From Flavobacterium piscis (lineage in GTDB: Bacteria > Bacteroidota > Bacteroidia > Flavobacteriales > Flavobacteriaceae), in NCBI RefSeq assembly GCF_001686925.1, contig NZ_LVEN01000027.1:124001-188000 (forward strand): DNA of 64,000 bases. Direction: 5' to 3'. Under the pieces are notes generated by a model. It was given only the letters and a program-made list of their open reading frames with translations, was not told the DNA's origin and made no database searches. Position numbers and translations under genes: made by a program. The first letter of the stretch is position 1. Each line of letters opens with the position of its first letter. Of the stretch, positions 25,425 through 34,928 are shown one piece after another.

Positions 25425-25610
25425 AGTATATAGTATTGAAATGAATGAATTTTATATTGATGTAAATATATTTTATAATTTTTAGTTTTTTAGAAAATTG
25501 TCTCAAATTATTTATTTGATAAAATTTTGCTAAAATTCAATTTAAGCTTCGTGTTTTCTCTGTCAATAGCTTTTTTTTTCATTAATTTGCTACATAAACA
25601 GCTAAAAAAT

Positions 25611-27881
25611 ATGAAAATACAATCTTCAAGAGCCTTACTAACCATGGCTTTGTTTGTTGGGATTTCCTCTGTTTGGGCACAACAAAAGCCTGTAACAACA
25701 ACAGTAAATCCAGTTAATAATTACAGTTATCATGATGCATTTGGACCCCATTTTTATACCAAAAACGGGACTTCAACTCGTTCAGCAAGCGGTCAGCCGG
25801 GTGTTGAATATTGGCAAAACAGAGCCGATTATCAGATTACGGCAAAATTAAATGCAACTACAAATGAAATTATTGGTTCAGACGAAATTACTTATACTAA
25901 TAATAGTCCTGATAAATTAGGGTTTTTATGGCTAAATCTGGATCAGAATTTATTCAAAGAAGATTCACGAGGAAATGCAGTTGTGCCTTTAACAGGAAGT
26001 CGTAATGGTGCTCAGGGTCAGGTTTTTGAAGGAGGAAATAAAATCAAATCGGTGAAAGTAATTTCTGTCGGAAAGAAAAAAACCGACGTTGAAGCGAAAT
26101 ATGTAATTACAGACACCAGAATGCAAATATTTCTTCCTGAAGAATTGGCGTCAAAAGGAGGAACTGTAAAAATTAAAATCGAATTTGCATTCACGGCTCC
26201 TTTTGAAGGATCTGACAGAATGGGAGTTTTAGAAACCAAAAACGGTAAAATTTTTACTATTGCACAATGGTATCCGCGTATGTGCGTGTACGATGATGTA
26301 AGAGGCTGGAACACACATCCTTATTTAGGAGCTTCTGAGTTTTATTTAGAATATGGTAATTTTGATGTAAAACTTACTGTACCTGCCAATCATTATGTTG
26401 TAGGTTCGGGAGAATTGATCAATGGCGCAGAAGTATTGCCGGCAGATGTATTTAAACGTTATAAAGAAGCGGGTCAAAGTGATAAAACGGTTACGATTCG
26501 TTCTGCCGAAGAAGTTGCAGCAACAGCAAATACAAATGCTACAGCTGAAAAAACATGGCATTATCAAATCAAAAATGCCCGTGATTTCTCTTGGGCATCA
26601 TCTCCTGCTTTTGTTTTAGACGGAGCAAAGATCAATTTGCCAAGTGGTAAAAAATCATTGGCTTTATCTGCTTATCCTGTAGAAAGTGCTGGGCAAGGAG
26701 CTTACGGACGTTCTACCGAATATGTAAAAGCAGCGATAGAACATTACTCTAAAACATGGTTTGAATATCCTTATCCGGCAGCGACAAATGTGGCAGGAAA
26801 TGAAGGCGGAATGGAATATCCGGGAATCGTTTTTTGCAGCTGGGAATCAAAAGGTCAGGATTTATGGGGTGTTACAGATCATGAATTTGGTCATATCTGG
26901 TTTCCTATGATTGTGGGTTCAAACGAAAGATTGTTTGGCTGGATGGATGAAGGTTTTAATACCTTTATTAATTCATTGAGTACTGCCGACTTTAATAAAG
27001 GAGAATATGTAGAAGAACCTACAGATTTACATAAAGCAGCAGAATCATTTACCAGACCTACTTTGGAAACGATTATGAGTTCGCCTGATAATATGAAAGA
27101 AGCCAATATTGGTATGTTATGTTACTTTAAGCCAAGTTCTGGATTGGTAATTTTGAGAGAACAAATACTAGGAAAAGAGCGTTTTGATACTGCTTTCCGT
27201 ACTTATATTGAGCGTTGGGCTTATAAACATCCTCAACCGGATGACTTTTTCAGATCTATGGAAAATGTTGCCGGTGAAGATTTAAGCTGGTTCTGGAGAA
27301 GCTGGTACGTAAACAACTGGCGTTTCGATCAGGGAATTAATTCAATTAAATATGTAAAAAATGATCCTTCAAAAGGAGTGGTTATTACAGTTGAGAATTT
27401 TGATAAAATGCCAATGCCGGTTATTTTAGATGTAAAAACAAAAAGCGGGAAAGTGACAAGAGTTAAATTGCCTGTAGAGATTTGGCAGCGTAACACTGTA
27501 TGGTCTTTTAAGCATAACTCTACAGAAGAAATCGAAAGTATTACACTTGACCCTGATCATATTTTTCCGGATAATAACGAAGCAAACAATGTGTGGACGT
27601 CGGGAAACGGTAAAATAGAGAAGGATGTGATTTTAGACGGTTATTTAGGGTCTTATTCAACTTCAAGAGCACCTTTGAAAATTGATTTTACTGAAAAAAA
27701 CAGCACATTAAATGTTGAAATTACAAACTTTCCTAAGTTTACTGTAGCTCCTGTAGAAAACGAAAAAGATACATTTCAGTCTACAAGTGCCGGATTAAAA
27801 TTTAAATTTAATGAAGCCAAAACAGGTTTCGATATGATTATTTTAGGTAACGGAGAAACAATTCCCTTTACAAAAAAATAA
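25611..27881 (+). CDS. secreted M1 family aminopeptidase
   Basis: Zinc metallopeptidase that removes N-terminal residues from peptides, exported to the periplasm or beyond. The signal peptide is [20 protein letters not shown]. The M1 domain contains the exopeptidase motif in the form [10 protein letters not shown] and the zinc site H424-E425-x2-H428 with E447 in WMDEGFNTF (HExxH-x18-E). I use ATG 25611 (756 residues) because a signal peptide begins there; the open frame to 25527 has no match. It has a terminator 25 bp after the stop. I see no clear type IX sorting domain at the C-terminus. Confidence 0.92.
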   Translation: MKIQSSRALLTMALFVGISSVWAQQKPVTTTVNPVNNYSYHDAFGPHFYTKNGTSTRSASGQPGVEYWQNRADYQITAKLNATTNEIIGSDEITYTNNSPDKLGFLWLNLDQNLFKEDSRGNAVVPLTGSRNGAQGQVFEGGNKIKSVKVISVGKKKTDVEAKYVITDTRMQIFLPEELASKGGTVKIKIEFAFTAPFEGSDRMGVLETKNGKIFTIAQWYPRMCVYDDVRGWNTHPYLGASEFYLEYGNFDVKLTVPANHYVVGSGELINGAEVLPADVFKRYKEAGQSDKTVTIRSAEEVAATANTNATAEKTWHYQIKNARDFSWASSPAFVLDGAKINLPSGKKSLALSAYPVESAGQGAYGRSTEYVKAAIEHYSKTWFEYPYPAATNVAGNEGGMEYPGIVFCSWESKGQDLWGVTDHEFGHIWFPMIVGSNERLFGWMDEGFNTFINSLSTADFNKGEYVEEPTDLHKAAESFTRPTLETIMSSPDNMKEANIGMLCYFKPSSGLVILREQILGKERFDTAFRTYIERWAYKHPQPDDFFRSMENVAGEDLSWFWRSWYVNNWRFDQGINSIKYVKNDPSKGVVITVENFDKMPMPVILDVKTKSGKVTRVKLPVEIWQRNTVWSFKHNSTEEIESITLDPDHIFPDNNEANNVWTSGNGKIEKDVILDGYLGSYSTSRAPLKIDFTEKNSTLNVEITNFPKFTVAPVENEKDTFQSTSAGLKFKFNEAKTGFDMIILGNGETIPFTKK

Positions 27882-27905
27882 AAAAATAAAATATAAAGTT
27901 TTTAA

Positions 27906-27942
27906 AACCCGATAGTTAGTAGTAGCTATCGGGTTTTTTATT
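27906..27942 (+). terminator. terminator after the M1 peptidase gene
   Basis: A perfect 12-bp stem AAAACCCGATAG / CTATCGGGTTTT and a T-rich tail. The CCCGATAG...CTATCGGG core recurs in the 46-bp palindrome at 54683-54728. Confidence 0.85.
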
Positions 27943-28026
27943 TTGTTTCAAGTTTCAGGTTCAAGTTTGTAAAAAGAAAAACCTCAGAACCTCAGTATCT
28001 TAGAATCTTAGAATCTTAGCGTCTTA
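27943..28026. repeat. TTTCAAGTTTCAGG and CTTAGAATCTTAG repeat block
   Basis: One TTTCAAGTTTCAGGTTC unit, then CCTCAGAACCTCAG and tandem CTTAGAATCTTAGAATCTTAG. The same motifs recur at 31311-31439, 35888-35972 and 57511-57629. The 550 bp between the peptidase gene and the acyltransferase gene hold only the terminator, this block and the arginine leader. Confidence 0.5.
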
Positions 28027-28075
28027 AAAAAAAATAACATAACATTAAAAAAATGTTAGAATTTTTATTTTTTGT

Positions 28076-28104
28076 TTTGGAAATAAAAAAATAGTGTACT
28101 TTTG
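28076..28104 (+). promoter_or_regulatory. promoter of the arginine operon leader
   Basis: TTTG at 28076-28079, 17 nt, TACTTTTG at 28097-28104 (exact TAnnTTTG). Transcription would begin near 28110, over 300 nt before the first enzyme gene. Confidence 0.6.
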
Positions 28105-28109
28105 CACCG

Positions 28110-28196
28110 ATGAATAAAATAAGTTTACATATAACTTCTTTGTCACGGACAAACACACCTGTAACTTCTCCCGAAGTACGGATACTATCTCTATAG
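28110..28196 (+). CDS. possible 28-codon leader peptide of the arg operon
   Basis: ATG at 28110 lies 5 bp after a perfect -7 box; the frame runs to TAG at 28194-28196 and encodes MNKISLHITSLSRTNTPVTS followed by PEVRILSL. It contains two Arg codons, both CGG, a codon that is scarce in this AT-rich sequence. The stop codon lies inside a 7-bp hairpin (28182-28199). A leader peptide that controls transcription of the arginine genes is plausible but unproven; its few, separated Arg codons make classical attenuation weak evidence. Confidence 0.35.
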   Translation: MNKISLHITSLSRTNTPVTSPEVRILSL

Positions 28197-28275
28197 TATT
28201 CACAGAGTTTTTCGCCGCGTATTTATTTATATTCATTTTTCATTTTGAAATCACAAAATTTGTCCATAGGACAAA
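28139..28275 (+). promoter_or_regulatory. structured 5-prime leader of the arg operon
   Basis: Four hairpins lie in the leader: TTTGTC/GACAAA (28139-28153), ACTTC/GAAGT (28164-28177), ATACTAT/ATAGTAT (28182-28199) and TTTGTCC/GGACAAA (28259-28275). The first and last share the same arm sequences, so alternative pairing between them is possible. The remaining leader to 28431 is AT-rich without a convincing gene. Confidence 0.4.
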
Positions 28276-28431
28276 CATATCCTAAAAGTATATATAGTTT
28301 TTTGAATTTTCCTAATCAAGTTTTTGATTTTGAGAATGTTACTTCTATTATGTCTATTTTTGTCGGATCGATTTCTGAATTTCAAACTAAACAATACGTT
28401 TTAATTTTTAACTCTAACTTCAACTATTGAA

Positions 28432-29073
28432 ATGAAAATCTCTATTGTTGTTACTCAGGAAGAACACTTCAAATTCGCACAGGAAATTTGCGATACAATA
28501 GAATCATCTGCCTTGTTAAGAGGTACAGGGATTGCTAAAAGAACTCCTGAATACATTCAGAAAAAAATGTCGAACGGTGATGCGATGATTGCTTTGGCAG
28601 ACGGAAAATTTGCAGGTTTTTGTTATATCGAAAGTTGGCAACACGGAAAATTCGTGGCCCATTCCGGCTTAATCGTTCATCCGGATTACAGAAGTTTAGG
28701 TTTGGCGAAAAAGATCAAATCAAAAGTATTTGATTATTCTCTAAAAAGATACCCGGACGCTAAGATATTTGGTATTACAACCGGTTTGGCTGTAATGAAA
28801 ATAAACTCTGATTTAGGATACAAACCAGTGCCATTTTCTGAACTTACAACAGATCCAAGTTTTTGGTCAGGATGTAAAACCTGTACCAATTATGAAATCC
28901 TAAAAAGCAAAGAAAACAAAATGTGTCTTTGTACCGGAATGTTGTATGATCCAAAAGAAAAACAAAAAGATCCGCCAAGACATCCTTTTAATGAGGCTGT
29001 TTTAAGCAGATTAAAAAAAATAAAACAAGCTTTATTCTTAAATAAAATACTGTCTTTCGGTTTTTTATCTTAA
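28432..29073 (+). CDS. GNAT acyltransferase, candidate glutamate N-acyltransferase of arginine synthesis
   Basis: A 213-residue GNAT-fold protein with the acyl-CoA loop GLIVHPDYRSLGLAKKIKSKVF and GITTGLAVMKINSDLGY. The C-terminus has a Cys-rich patch (FWSGCKTCTNY and MCLCTGMLYD) that may bind metal. It is the first gene of the arginine cluster. No classical argA or argJ is visible in the window, so it is the natural candidate for the first step, acylation of glutamate by acetyl- or succinyl-CoA. This role is inferred from position and is consistent with other Bacteroidota, where a similar GNAT gene leads the operon. Confidence 0.8.
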   Translation: MKISIVVTQEEHFKFAQEICDTIESSALLRGTGIAKRTPEYIQKKMSNGDAMIALADGKFAGFCYIESWQHGKFVAHSGLIVHPDYRSLGLAKKIKSKVFDYSLKRYPDAKIFGITTGLAVMKINSDLGYKPVPFSELTTDPSFWSGCKTCTNYEILKSKENKMCLCTGMLYDPKEKQKDPPRHPFNEAVLSRLKKIKQALFLNKILSFGFLS

Positions 29074-29138
29074 GAATAAAATTAAAGAAGAAATCTCAAA
29101 CTTGCTACATACGAAAGTATTAGCCTAAATTATAAAAA

Positions 29139-30332
29139 ATGAAAAAAGTTGTATTAGCTTATAGTGGAGGATTAGATACCTCGTATTGTTTGAAATATTT
29201 AAAAAATGAAAAAGGATACGAAGTTCACACCGTACTTGTAGATACAGGAGGATTTGATGCTGAAGAATTATCAGCAATCGAAAAAAGAGCTTACGAATTA
29301 GGAAGCGCGCAACACGCCAACCTAACCATCGTAGACAAATATTATGATAAAGCTATAAAATATTTGATTTTTGGAAACGTATTAAAAAACAATACTTATC
29401 CATTATCAGTAAGTGCAGAGCGTGTTTTTCAGGCAATTGAAGCCATCAAATATGCTAAAAAAGTTGGAGCAAGCGCCATTGCACACGGAAGTACAGGTGC
29501 AGGAAATGACCAAATTCGTTTTGATCTGATTTTCCAAACCATTGCTCCGGAAATTGAAATCATCACTCCAATTAGAGATTTAAAATTATCAAGACAAGAA
29601 GAAGTAGATTATTTATCTAAAAATGGTGTTCACTACTCTTGGGAAAAAGCGCAATATTCAATCAATAAAGGACTTTGGGGAACAAGTGTAGGGGGAAAAG
29701 AAACCCTTACGTCAAGCCAGCCATTGCCTGGTGACGCTTATCCGTCACAATTGAAAAAAGAAGGAGAAGAAAAAGTAAGATTGCATTTTGAGCAGGGAGA
29801 ATTAGTTGGAATAAACGGTCAATTAGACAAACCATCAAATAATATTGTAGCGCTTGAAAAACTGGCAAATGCTTATGCAATTGGTAGAGATATTCACGTA
29901 GGTGATACTATTATTGGTATTAAGGGAAGAGTTGGTTTTGAAGCTGCTGCACCTTTAATTATTATCAAAGCGCACCATTTATTAGAGAAACATACTCTTG
30001 GTAAATGGCAGCAATACTGGAAAGAGCAACTAGGAAACTGGTACGGAATGTTATTTCACGAAGGTCAGTTTTTAGATCCTGTAATGCGTAACATTGAAAC
30101 TTTCTTGCAAGACACACAAAAAACAGTAAATGGAGTTGTAACCGTTTCTCTAAAACCATATCATTTTTCGCTTGACGGAATTGAATCTGATAATGACTTA
30201 ATGAATACTGGTTTTGGTCAGTATGGAGAAATGAACAATGCCTGGACATCTGATGATGCAAAAGGATTTATCAAAATTTTAGGAAATGCACAAAATATAT
30301 TTTCATCTGTAAATCATTTAGATCATGATTAA
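29139..30332 (+). CDS. argG: argininosuccinate synthase
   Basis: Condenses citrulline and aspartate with ATP to argininosuccinate. The N-terminal PP-loop is VVLAYSGGLDTSYCLKYL. AHGSTGAGNDQIRFDL is the conserved second signature. DAYPSQLKKEGEEKVRLHF and the tail NIETFLQDTQKTVNGVVTVS fit the shorter bacterial subtype. The length of 397 is normal. It overlaps argC by 8 bp, so translation is coupled. Confidence 0.96.
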   Translation: MKKVVLAYSGGLDTSYCLKYLKNEKGYEVHTVLVDTGGFDAEELSAIEKRAYELGSAQHANLTIVDKYYDKAIKYLIFGNVLKNNTYPLSVSAERVFQAIEAIKYAKKVGASAIAHGSTGAGNDQIRFDLIFQTIAPEIEIITPIRDLKLSRQEEVDYLSKNGVHYSWEKAQYSINKGLWGTSVGGKETLTSSQPLPGDAYPSQLKKEGEEKVRLHFEQGELVGINGQLDKPSNNIVALEKLANAYAIGRDIHVGDTIIGIKGRVGFEAAAPLIIIKAHHLLEKHTLGKWQQYWKEQLGNWYGMLFHEGQFLDPVMRNIETFLQDTQKTVNGVVTVSLKPYHFSLDGIESDNDLMNTGFGQYGEMNNAWTSDDAKGFIKILGNAQNIFSSVNHLDHD

Positions 30333-31302
30333 TATCGGAATAATTGGTGGTTCAGGCTATACAGCCGGAGAACTTATCAGAATCTTAATGTATCACCCCA
30401 ATGTAAACATTGATTTTGTTTACAGTACGACCAATTCTGGGAAACCACTTTCTGTGGCGCACCATGATTTGATGGGAGATATCGAAATGAATTTTACTGA
30501 TGTGGTGAATCCGAATGTAAATGTTGTTTTTTTATGCTTGGGTCACGGAAAATCTATTTCGTTTCTTGAGGAAAATAAATTTGCAAGCCATACTAAGATC
30601 ATCGATTTAGGAAATGATTTCAGATTAACAAAAGACGCTGTTTTTGAAGGAAAAGAATTCATTTACGGATTGCCTGAATTGAATAAAGCGGAAATCAAAA
30701 AAGCAAATTTCATAGCAAATCCAGGTTGTTTTGCAACAGCAATTCAATTGGCTCTTTTGCCTTTGGCTAAAAATAATTTGCTTAAAAATGATGTTCATAT
30801 TAATGCCACAACCGGAAGCACAGGTGCTGGCGTAAGTCTTGCCGAAACTTCTCATTTTAGTTGGAGAAACAATAACATGTCGCATTACAAAGCTTTTGAA
30901 CACCAGCATTTAGGCGAAATCAACCAAAGTGTGAATCAATTACAAGCAGATTATTCAGATGAATTAATTTTTGTTCCAAATAGAGGAGATTTTACAAGAG
31001 GAATTTTTGCGACATTATATACAGATTCTGATGAAAGCTTAGAAGATTTAGTTGCTAAATATGAAGATTTCTATAAAAATGAGCCTTTTGTAACCGTAAC
31101 AACGACAAACATCAATATGAAACAAGTCGTTCAAACCAACAAATGTATTATCAGTTTATTGAAAAAAGGAAACCGGATTTTAATAACATCAATTATAGAT
31201 AACTTAACCAAAGGTGCTTCAGGACAAGCAATTCAAAACATGAATTTAATGTTCGGATTAGAAGAAACCACAGGTTTACATTTGAAACCAAGCGGATTTT
31301 AG
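30325..31302 (+). CDS. argC: N-acetyl-gamma-glutamyl-phosphate reductase
   Basis: NADPH-dependent reduction of the acylglutamyl phosphate to the semialdehyde. It begins IGIIGGSGYTAGELIRIL, the nucleotide-binding motif. The catalytic Cys is in FIANPGCFATAIQ. ATTGSTGAGVSLAETSHF and HQHLGEI complete the active site. The length of 325 is normal for the family. Its ATG lies inside the end of argG. Confidence 0.96.
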   Translation: MINIGIIGGSGYTAGELIRILMYHPNVNIDFVYSTTNSGKPLSVAHHDLMGDIEMNFTDVVNPNVNVVFLCLGHGKSISFLEENKFASHTKIIDLGNDFRLTKDAVFEGKEFIYGLPELNKAEIKKANFIANPGCFATAIQLALLPLAKNNLLKNDVHINATTGSTGAGVSLAETSHFSWRNNNMSHYKAFEHQHLGEINQSVNQLQADYSDELIFVPNRGDFTRGIFATLYTDSDESLEDLVAKYEDFYKNEPFVTVTTTNINMKQVVQTNKCIISLLKKGNRILITSIIDNLTKGASGQAIQNMNLMFGLEETTGLHLKPSGF

Positions 31303-31310
31303 AAAAAATT

Positions 31311-31439
31311 TGTTTCAGGTTTAAAGTTTCAGGTTTCACGTTCAGTACGTAACTTGAAATGTAAAGACTGAAACTTAAACTAGTTTCAAGTTCCAAGTTT
31401 CACGTTCTACAAATAACTTGAAATATGAAACCTGAAACA
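31311..31439. repeat. TGTTTCAGGTTT inverted repeat block between argC and argD
   Basis: The outer arms TGTTTCAGGTTT (31311-31322) and AAACCTGAAACA (31428-31439) enclose several more TTTCAAGTTC and ACTTGAAAT units in both directions. A related block lies at 57511-57629. Confidence 0.6.
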
Positions 31440-31457
31440 AAATAAACAAAAAAAGAC

Positions 31458-32597
31458 ATGAATTTATTTAACGTATACCCACTTTATGACATAACGCCTG
31501 TAAAAGCAGTAGATTGCACTATTACAGACAATAACGGAGTGGAATATTTAGACTTATATAGCGGACATGGTGTGATTTCGATTGGCCATACGCAACCGGA
31601 TTATGTAGCCAAATTAAAAAATCAACTGGATCATCTAGGATTTTATTCGAATGCAATTCAGAACCCTTTGCAGGTAGAATTGGCTCAGAAATTAGGAAAA
31701 CTTTCAGGATTAGAAGATTATGAATTGTTTTTATGCAGTTCTGGAGCTGAAGCAAACGAAAATGCATTGAAATTAGCTTCTTTCCATAATGGAAAATCAA
31801 GAGTTGTTGCTTTTGATAATTCTTTCCACGGAAGAACTTCTGCAGCCGTTGCCGTTACAGATAATAAAAAAATCGTAGCACCAATAAACGCACAGCAAAT
31901 AGTTACTTTTTTACCTTTAAACCAAATCGAATTAGTTGAAGCAGAGCTTGAAAAAGGAGACGTGACAGCCGTAATTATCGAAGGAATTCAGGGAGTTGGA
32001 GGTTTAGACCAGGGAACAACAGAATTTTTCCAGGCTTTAGAAAAAGCGTGTAAAAAACATGATGCTGTTTTAATTTTAGATGAAGTACAATCTGGATATG
32101 GAAGAAGCGGAAAATTCTTTGCTTTCCAACATCATGGAATCAATGCTGATATTATTTCAGTTGCAAAAGGAATGGGGAATGGTTTTCCGGTTGGAGCCAT
32201 TTTAATTTCACCAAAATTTGAAGCAAGTTTCGGATTATTAGGAACTACTTTCGGCGGAAGCCATTTATCATGTGCAGCAGGAATTGCAGTTTTGGATGTA
32301 ATTGAAAAATTAGATTTACAAAAGAATGTAAACGAAGTTTATGAATATTTCTTAGAACAAATCAAACAAGTCCCTGGAATTAAACAAGTGAAAGGAAAAG
32401 GTTTGATGTTAGGAGTTGAATTCGATTTTGATGTTGCGGCTTTAAGAAAGAAACTGATCATCGAGAAACACATTTTTACAGGAAGTGCCAACAACAAAAA
32501 TCTGTTAAGAATTTTACCGCCACTTACAGTAAAAAAATCAGATATCGATACGTTTATTGTAGCTTTAAAAGAAAGTTTAGAAGAGCTTCAAAATTAA
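31458..32597 (+). CDS. argD: acetylornithine aminotransferase
   Basis: PLP enzyme of class III that converts acylglutamate semialdehyde to acylornithine with glutamate. LFLCSSGAEANENALKLA, FDNSFHGRTSAAVAVT and LILDEVQSGYGRSGKFFAFQ are the expected signatures. The PLP lysine lies in SVAKGMGNGFPVGA. The length of 379 is normal. The chain begins NLFNVYPLYDITPVKAVDC, the usual start. It is placed between argC and proA, with the repeat block upstream. Confidence 0.95.
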   Translation: MNLFNVYPLYDITPVKAVDCTITDNNGVEYLDLYSGHGVISIGHTQPDYVAKLKNQLDHLGFYSNAIQNPLQVELAQKLGKLSGLEDYELFLCSSGAEANENALKLASFHNGKSRVVAFDNSFHGRTSAAVAVTDNKKIVAPINAQQIVTFLPLNQIELVEAELEKGDVTAVIIEGIQGVGGLDQGTTEFFQALEKACKKHDAVLILDEVQSGYGRSGKFFAFQHHGINADIISVAKGMGNGFPVGAILISPKFEASFGLLGTTFGGSHLSCAAGIAVLDVIEKLDLQKNVNEVYEYFLEQIKQVPGIKQVKGKGLMLGVEFDFDVAALRKKLIIEKHIFTGSANNKNLLRILPPLTVKKSDIDTFIVALKESLEELQN

Positions 32598-32607
32598 ATA
32601 TACTTAT

Positions 32608-32634
32608 CCTAACAGGTTTTCAAAACCTGTTAGG
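32608..32634. repeat. 27-bp palindrome between argD and proA
   Basis: CCTAACAGGTTTT, C, AAAACCTGTTAGG: perfect arms of 13 bp around one central base. It can act as a hairpin in RNA but has no T-tract, so it is not a clear terminator. Confidence 0.7.
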
Positions 32635-32690
32635 TATCCTATAAAGTTTCAATCAAAAAGAAACAACCAAAAAACAACCAACTATAAATT

Positions 32691-33884
32691 ATGAATCCAT
32701 TATCAATTGAAAAACGCAATCTGGTTTTGCACTCCATGGCAAAACTCGTCGAAAAGGAGCGGAGTCAGATTATCTTAACCAATCAAGAAGATTTACTCGC
32801 TTATGATGGCTCAGATTTAGCAATGGAAGAACGCCTCAAAGTAGATGATAAAAAAGTTGATGAAATGATTTTATCTCTAAATCAACTGGCTTCTCAGGAA
32901 GATCCGGTTGGAGTAGAGCGTTTTCATTTTATGCATGATAATGGAATTAAAGTGATAAATAAAACCGCTGCTTTCGGAACGATTTTAATTATTTATGAAT
33001 CTCGTCCGGATGTAACAATCGAAGCGGGGGGAATTGCCTTTAAATCCGGAAATAAAATTTTATTAAAAGGAGGGAAAGAATCTCTCCAATCAAATTTAAA
33101 GATTGTAAGTCTTTGGCACAAAGCTTTAGAAGAAAACGGAGTTTCTAAAGATTGGGTGGAGTATTTGAATTTTAATCGTGCAGAAACTCAGGCTTTTTTA
33201 GAGAAGCCGACTCAAAAAGTAGATTTAATTGTTCCAAGAGGAGGAGAAAAACTAATTGAGTTTGTAAAAGCACATGCAACCTGCCCGGTTATTGTAAGCG
33301 GACGCGGAAATAATTTTGTATACGTTCATAAAGATGCCGATACCGATCTGGCTTTAAAAATTATTTTGAATGCCAAAATCTCTAAAATATCGGCTTGTAA
33401 TGCAGTAGATAAGGTTTTAATAGATTCTAAATTACCCAATTTTGAAGGCTTTACGGCTATTTTAATTGAAGAATTAAAAGAACATAATGTGGAGGTAATT
33501 GTTGATAAATCTTTGGAAAATTTTGAAGATACAGAAACACTTCAAAATGAAGATATTTGGTACGAAGAGTTTTTAGATTATAAAATTGTCATCGGAACAA
33601 TTGATTCTGAAGAAAATGCGATTGAGAAAATCAATAAATATTGCGGAGGACATTCAGCAGTAATTATTACAAAAGATGACAAAGCAGCACAAGAATTTAT
33701 GGATGCCGTTGATACAGCAGCTGTGTATCAAAATGCCTCAACGCGATTTACAGATGGAGGACAATTTGGTTTGGGCGGAGAATTAGCCATAAGCACAGAT
33801 AAATTGCATCAAAGAGGCCCAATTGGTTTACAGCATTTGGTTACAAACAAATGGTACGTTTATGGAGAAGGGCAAATACGATAG
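32691..33884 (+). CDS. proA: gamma-glutamyl phosphate reductase
   Basis: Second step of proline synthesis, reduction of glutamyl 5-phosphate by NADPH. It belongs to the aldehyde dehydrogenase fold with IIYESRPDVTIEAGGIAFKSGN, DLIVPRGGEKLIEFV and the catalytic Cys in KISACNAVDKVLI. ASTRFTDGGQFGLGGELAIST is the C-terminal signature. The length of 397 is normal. It precedes proB, the reverse of the common proB-proA order, and both sit inside the arginine cluster. Confidence 0.95.
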   Translation: MNPLSIEKRNLVLHSMAKLVEKERSQIILTNQEDLLAYDGSDLAMEERLKVDDKKVDEMILSLNQLASQEDPVGVERFHFMHDNGIKVINKTAAFGTILIIYESRPDVTIEAGGIAFKSGNKILLKGGKESLQSNLKIVSLWHKALEENGVSKDWVEYLNFNRAETQAFLEKPTQKVDLIVPRGGEKLIEFVKAHATCPVIVSGRGNNFVYVHKDADTDLALKIILNAKISKISACNAVDKVLIDSKLPNFEGFTAILIEELKEHNVEVIVDKSLENFEDTETLQNEDIWYEEFLDYKIVIGTIDSEENAIEKINKYCGGHSAVIITKDDKAAQEFMDAVDTAAVYQNASTRFTDGGQFGLGGELAISTDKLHQRGPIGLQHLVTNKWYVYGEGQIR

Positions 33885-34062
33885 TAATTTTAGATTTCTG
33901 ATTTTAGATTGAGAACTAAGGATTTCTGATTTTAAATTTTTAAAATTGGAATTTGGAATTTTACTAAACATAAAGCTTTGCGAACTTATCGTTTGAAGCA
34001 CAAACAATATAAGAACCTTGCGCACTTTGCGGTTAAAAAAAACTGCGGTTAAAAAAACAACA

Positions 34063-34824
34063 ATGGGGAAAAAACGTATTTTATTAAAAATAGGAAGTAA
34101 TACTTTAACCAAAGAAACCAATCATATTTCGCGGGGAAAGATTGAAGATTTGGGAATACAGATTGCGGCTTTAAACAGCGAATATGAATTTATCATTGTA
34201 AGTTCAGGGGCAATTGCGGCGGCAAAGCAATTTGTAAAGCTGGATAATCAAGATAAAGATGTTTTTGTGAAGCAAGCTTTGGCATCTATCGGACAGCCTC
34301 ATTTGATGCGGATTTATAATGAAAATTTTAAGGATTTAGGATTGAATACTTCACAGTGTTTACTTTCTTATTCTGATTTCGAAAAAGAGCAGACAAAAAA
34401 GAATATTGTAAATACGATTAATGTATTAGTTAAAAACAATTACATTCCGATTATCAACGAAAATGACACCGTTGCCACAGATGAGATTCGGTTTGGAGAT
34501 AATGATAAATTAGCAGCCTTAACAGCGGTGCTGCTAAATGTTGATATTCTGATTATTGCAACTAATACAAACGGAATTTATACAAAAGATTCGATTCACG
34601 ACGAAAATCCTGAAACGATAAAATTGGTAAACGATCTAAAAGTATTAGAAAAAGAAATCGGAGAGTCAAAATCATCACACGGAACAGGCGGAATGCAATC
34701 CAAAATCGAAGCAGCCGGAATCGCAAAAGCCGCCAACATAGAAACCTGGATTGTCAACGGATTAAATGATAATTTTATTTTAAAAGCATTAAAAGGAGAA
34801 ATTCCTTTTACAAAGATTATTTAA
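34063..34824 (+). CDS. proB: glutamate 5-kinase, short form without PUA domain
   Basis: First step of proline synthesis: ATP-dependent phosphorylation of glutamate. The amino acid kinase fold begins ILLKIGSNTLTKET. IIVSSGAIAAAKQ, INENDTVATDEIRFGDNDKL and HGTGGMQSKIEAAGIA are the conserved sites. With the start at ATG 34063 it has 253 residues and lacks the C-terminal PUA domain of the E. coli enzyme, as is common in other bacteria. A TTG at 34018 in the same frame is rejected because the extra residues come from repeat-like AT-rich DNA. Confidence 0.93.
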   Translation: MGKKRILLKIGSNTLTKETNHISRGKIEDLGIQIAALNSEYEFIIVSSGAIAAAKQFVKLDNQDKDVFVKQALASIGQPHLMRIYNENFKDLGLNTSQCLLSYSDFEKEQTKKNIVNTINVLVKNNYIPIINENDTVATDEIRFGDNDKLAALTAVLLNVDILIIATNTNGIYTKDSIHDENPETIKLVNDLKVLEKEIGESKSSHGTGGMQSKIEAAGIAKAANIETWIVNGLNDNFILKALKGEIPFTKII

Positions 34825-34838
34825 TAGTTTATATATAT

Positions 34839-34899
34839 AGCCACGAATTCACGAATTAAAATCTAATTTTTATTTGAATAAAATTCGTGAATTCGTGGC
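34839..34899. repeat. GCCACGAATTC inverted repeat, copy 2
   Basis: AGCCACGAATTCACGAATT and AATTCGTGAATTCGTGGC face each other between proB and argF-prime. The arms match over 18 bp. Confidence 0.75.
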
Positions 34900-34928
34900 A
34901 AAAAAAAACAAATTAAAACATAAAACAA

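Noticed and set aside
26018..26314. 98-codon open frame on the minus strand
   Set aside because: Antisense to the M1 peptidase; no start signal or family.
27982..28026. CRISPR-like tandem CTTAGAATCTTAG units
   Set aside because: Units are direct tandem copies without unique spacers, and no cas gene is present.
28245..28430. 61-codon frame starting with TTG in the arginine leader
   Set aside because: AT-rich, no start context, ends 1 bp before the next gene; reads as low-complexity leader DNA.
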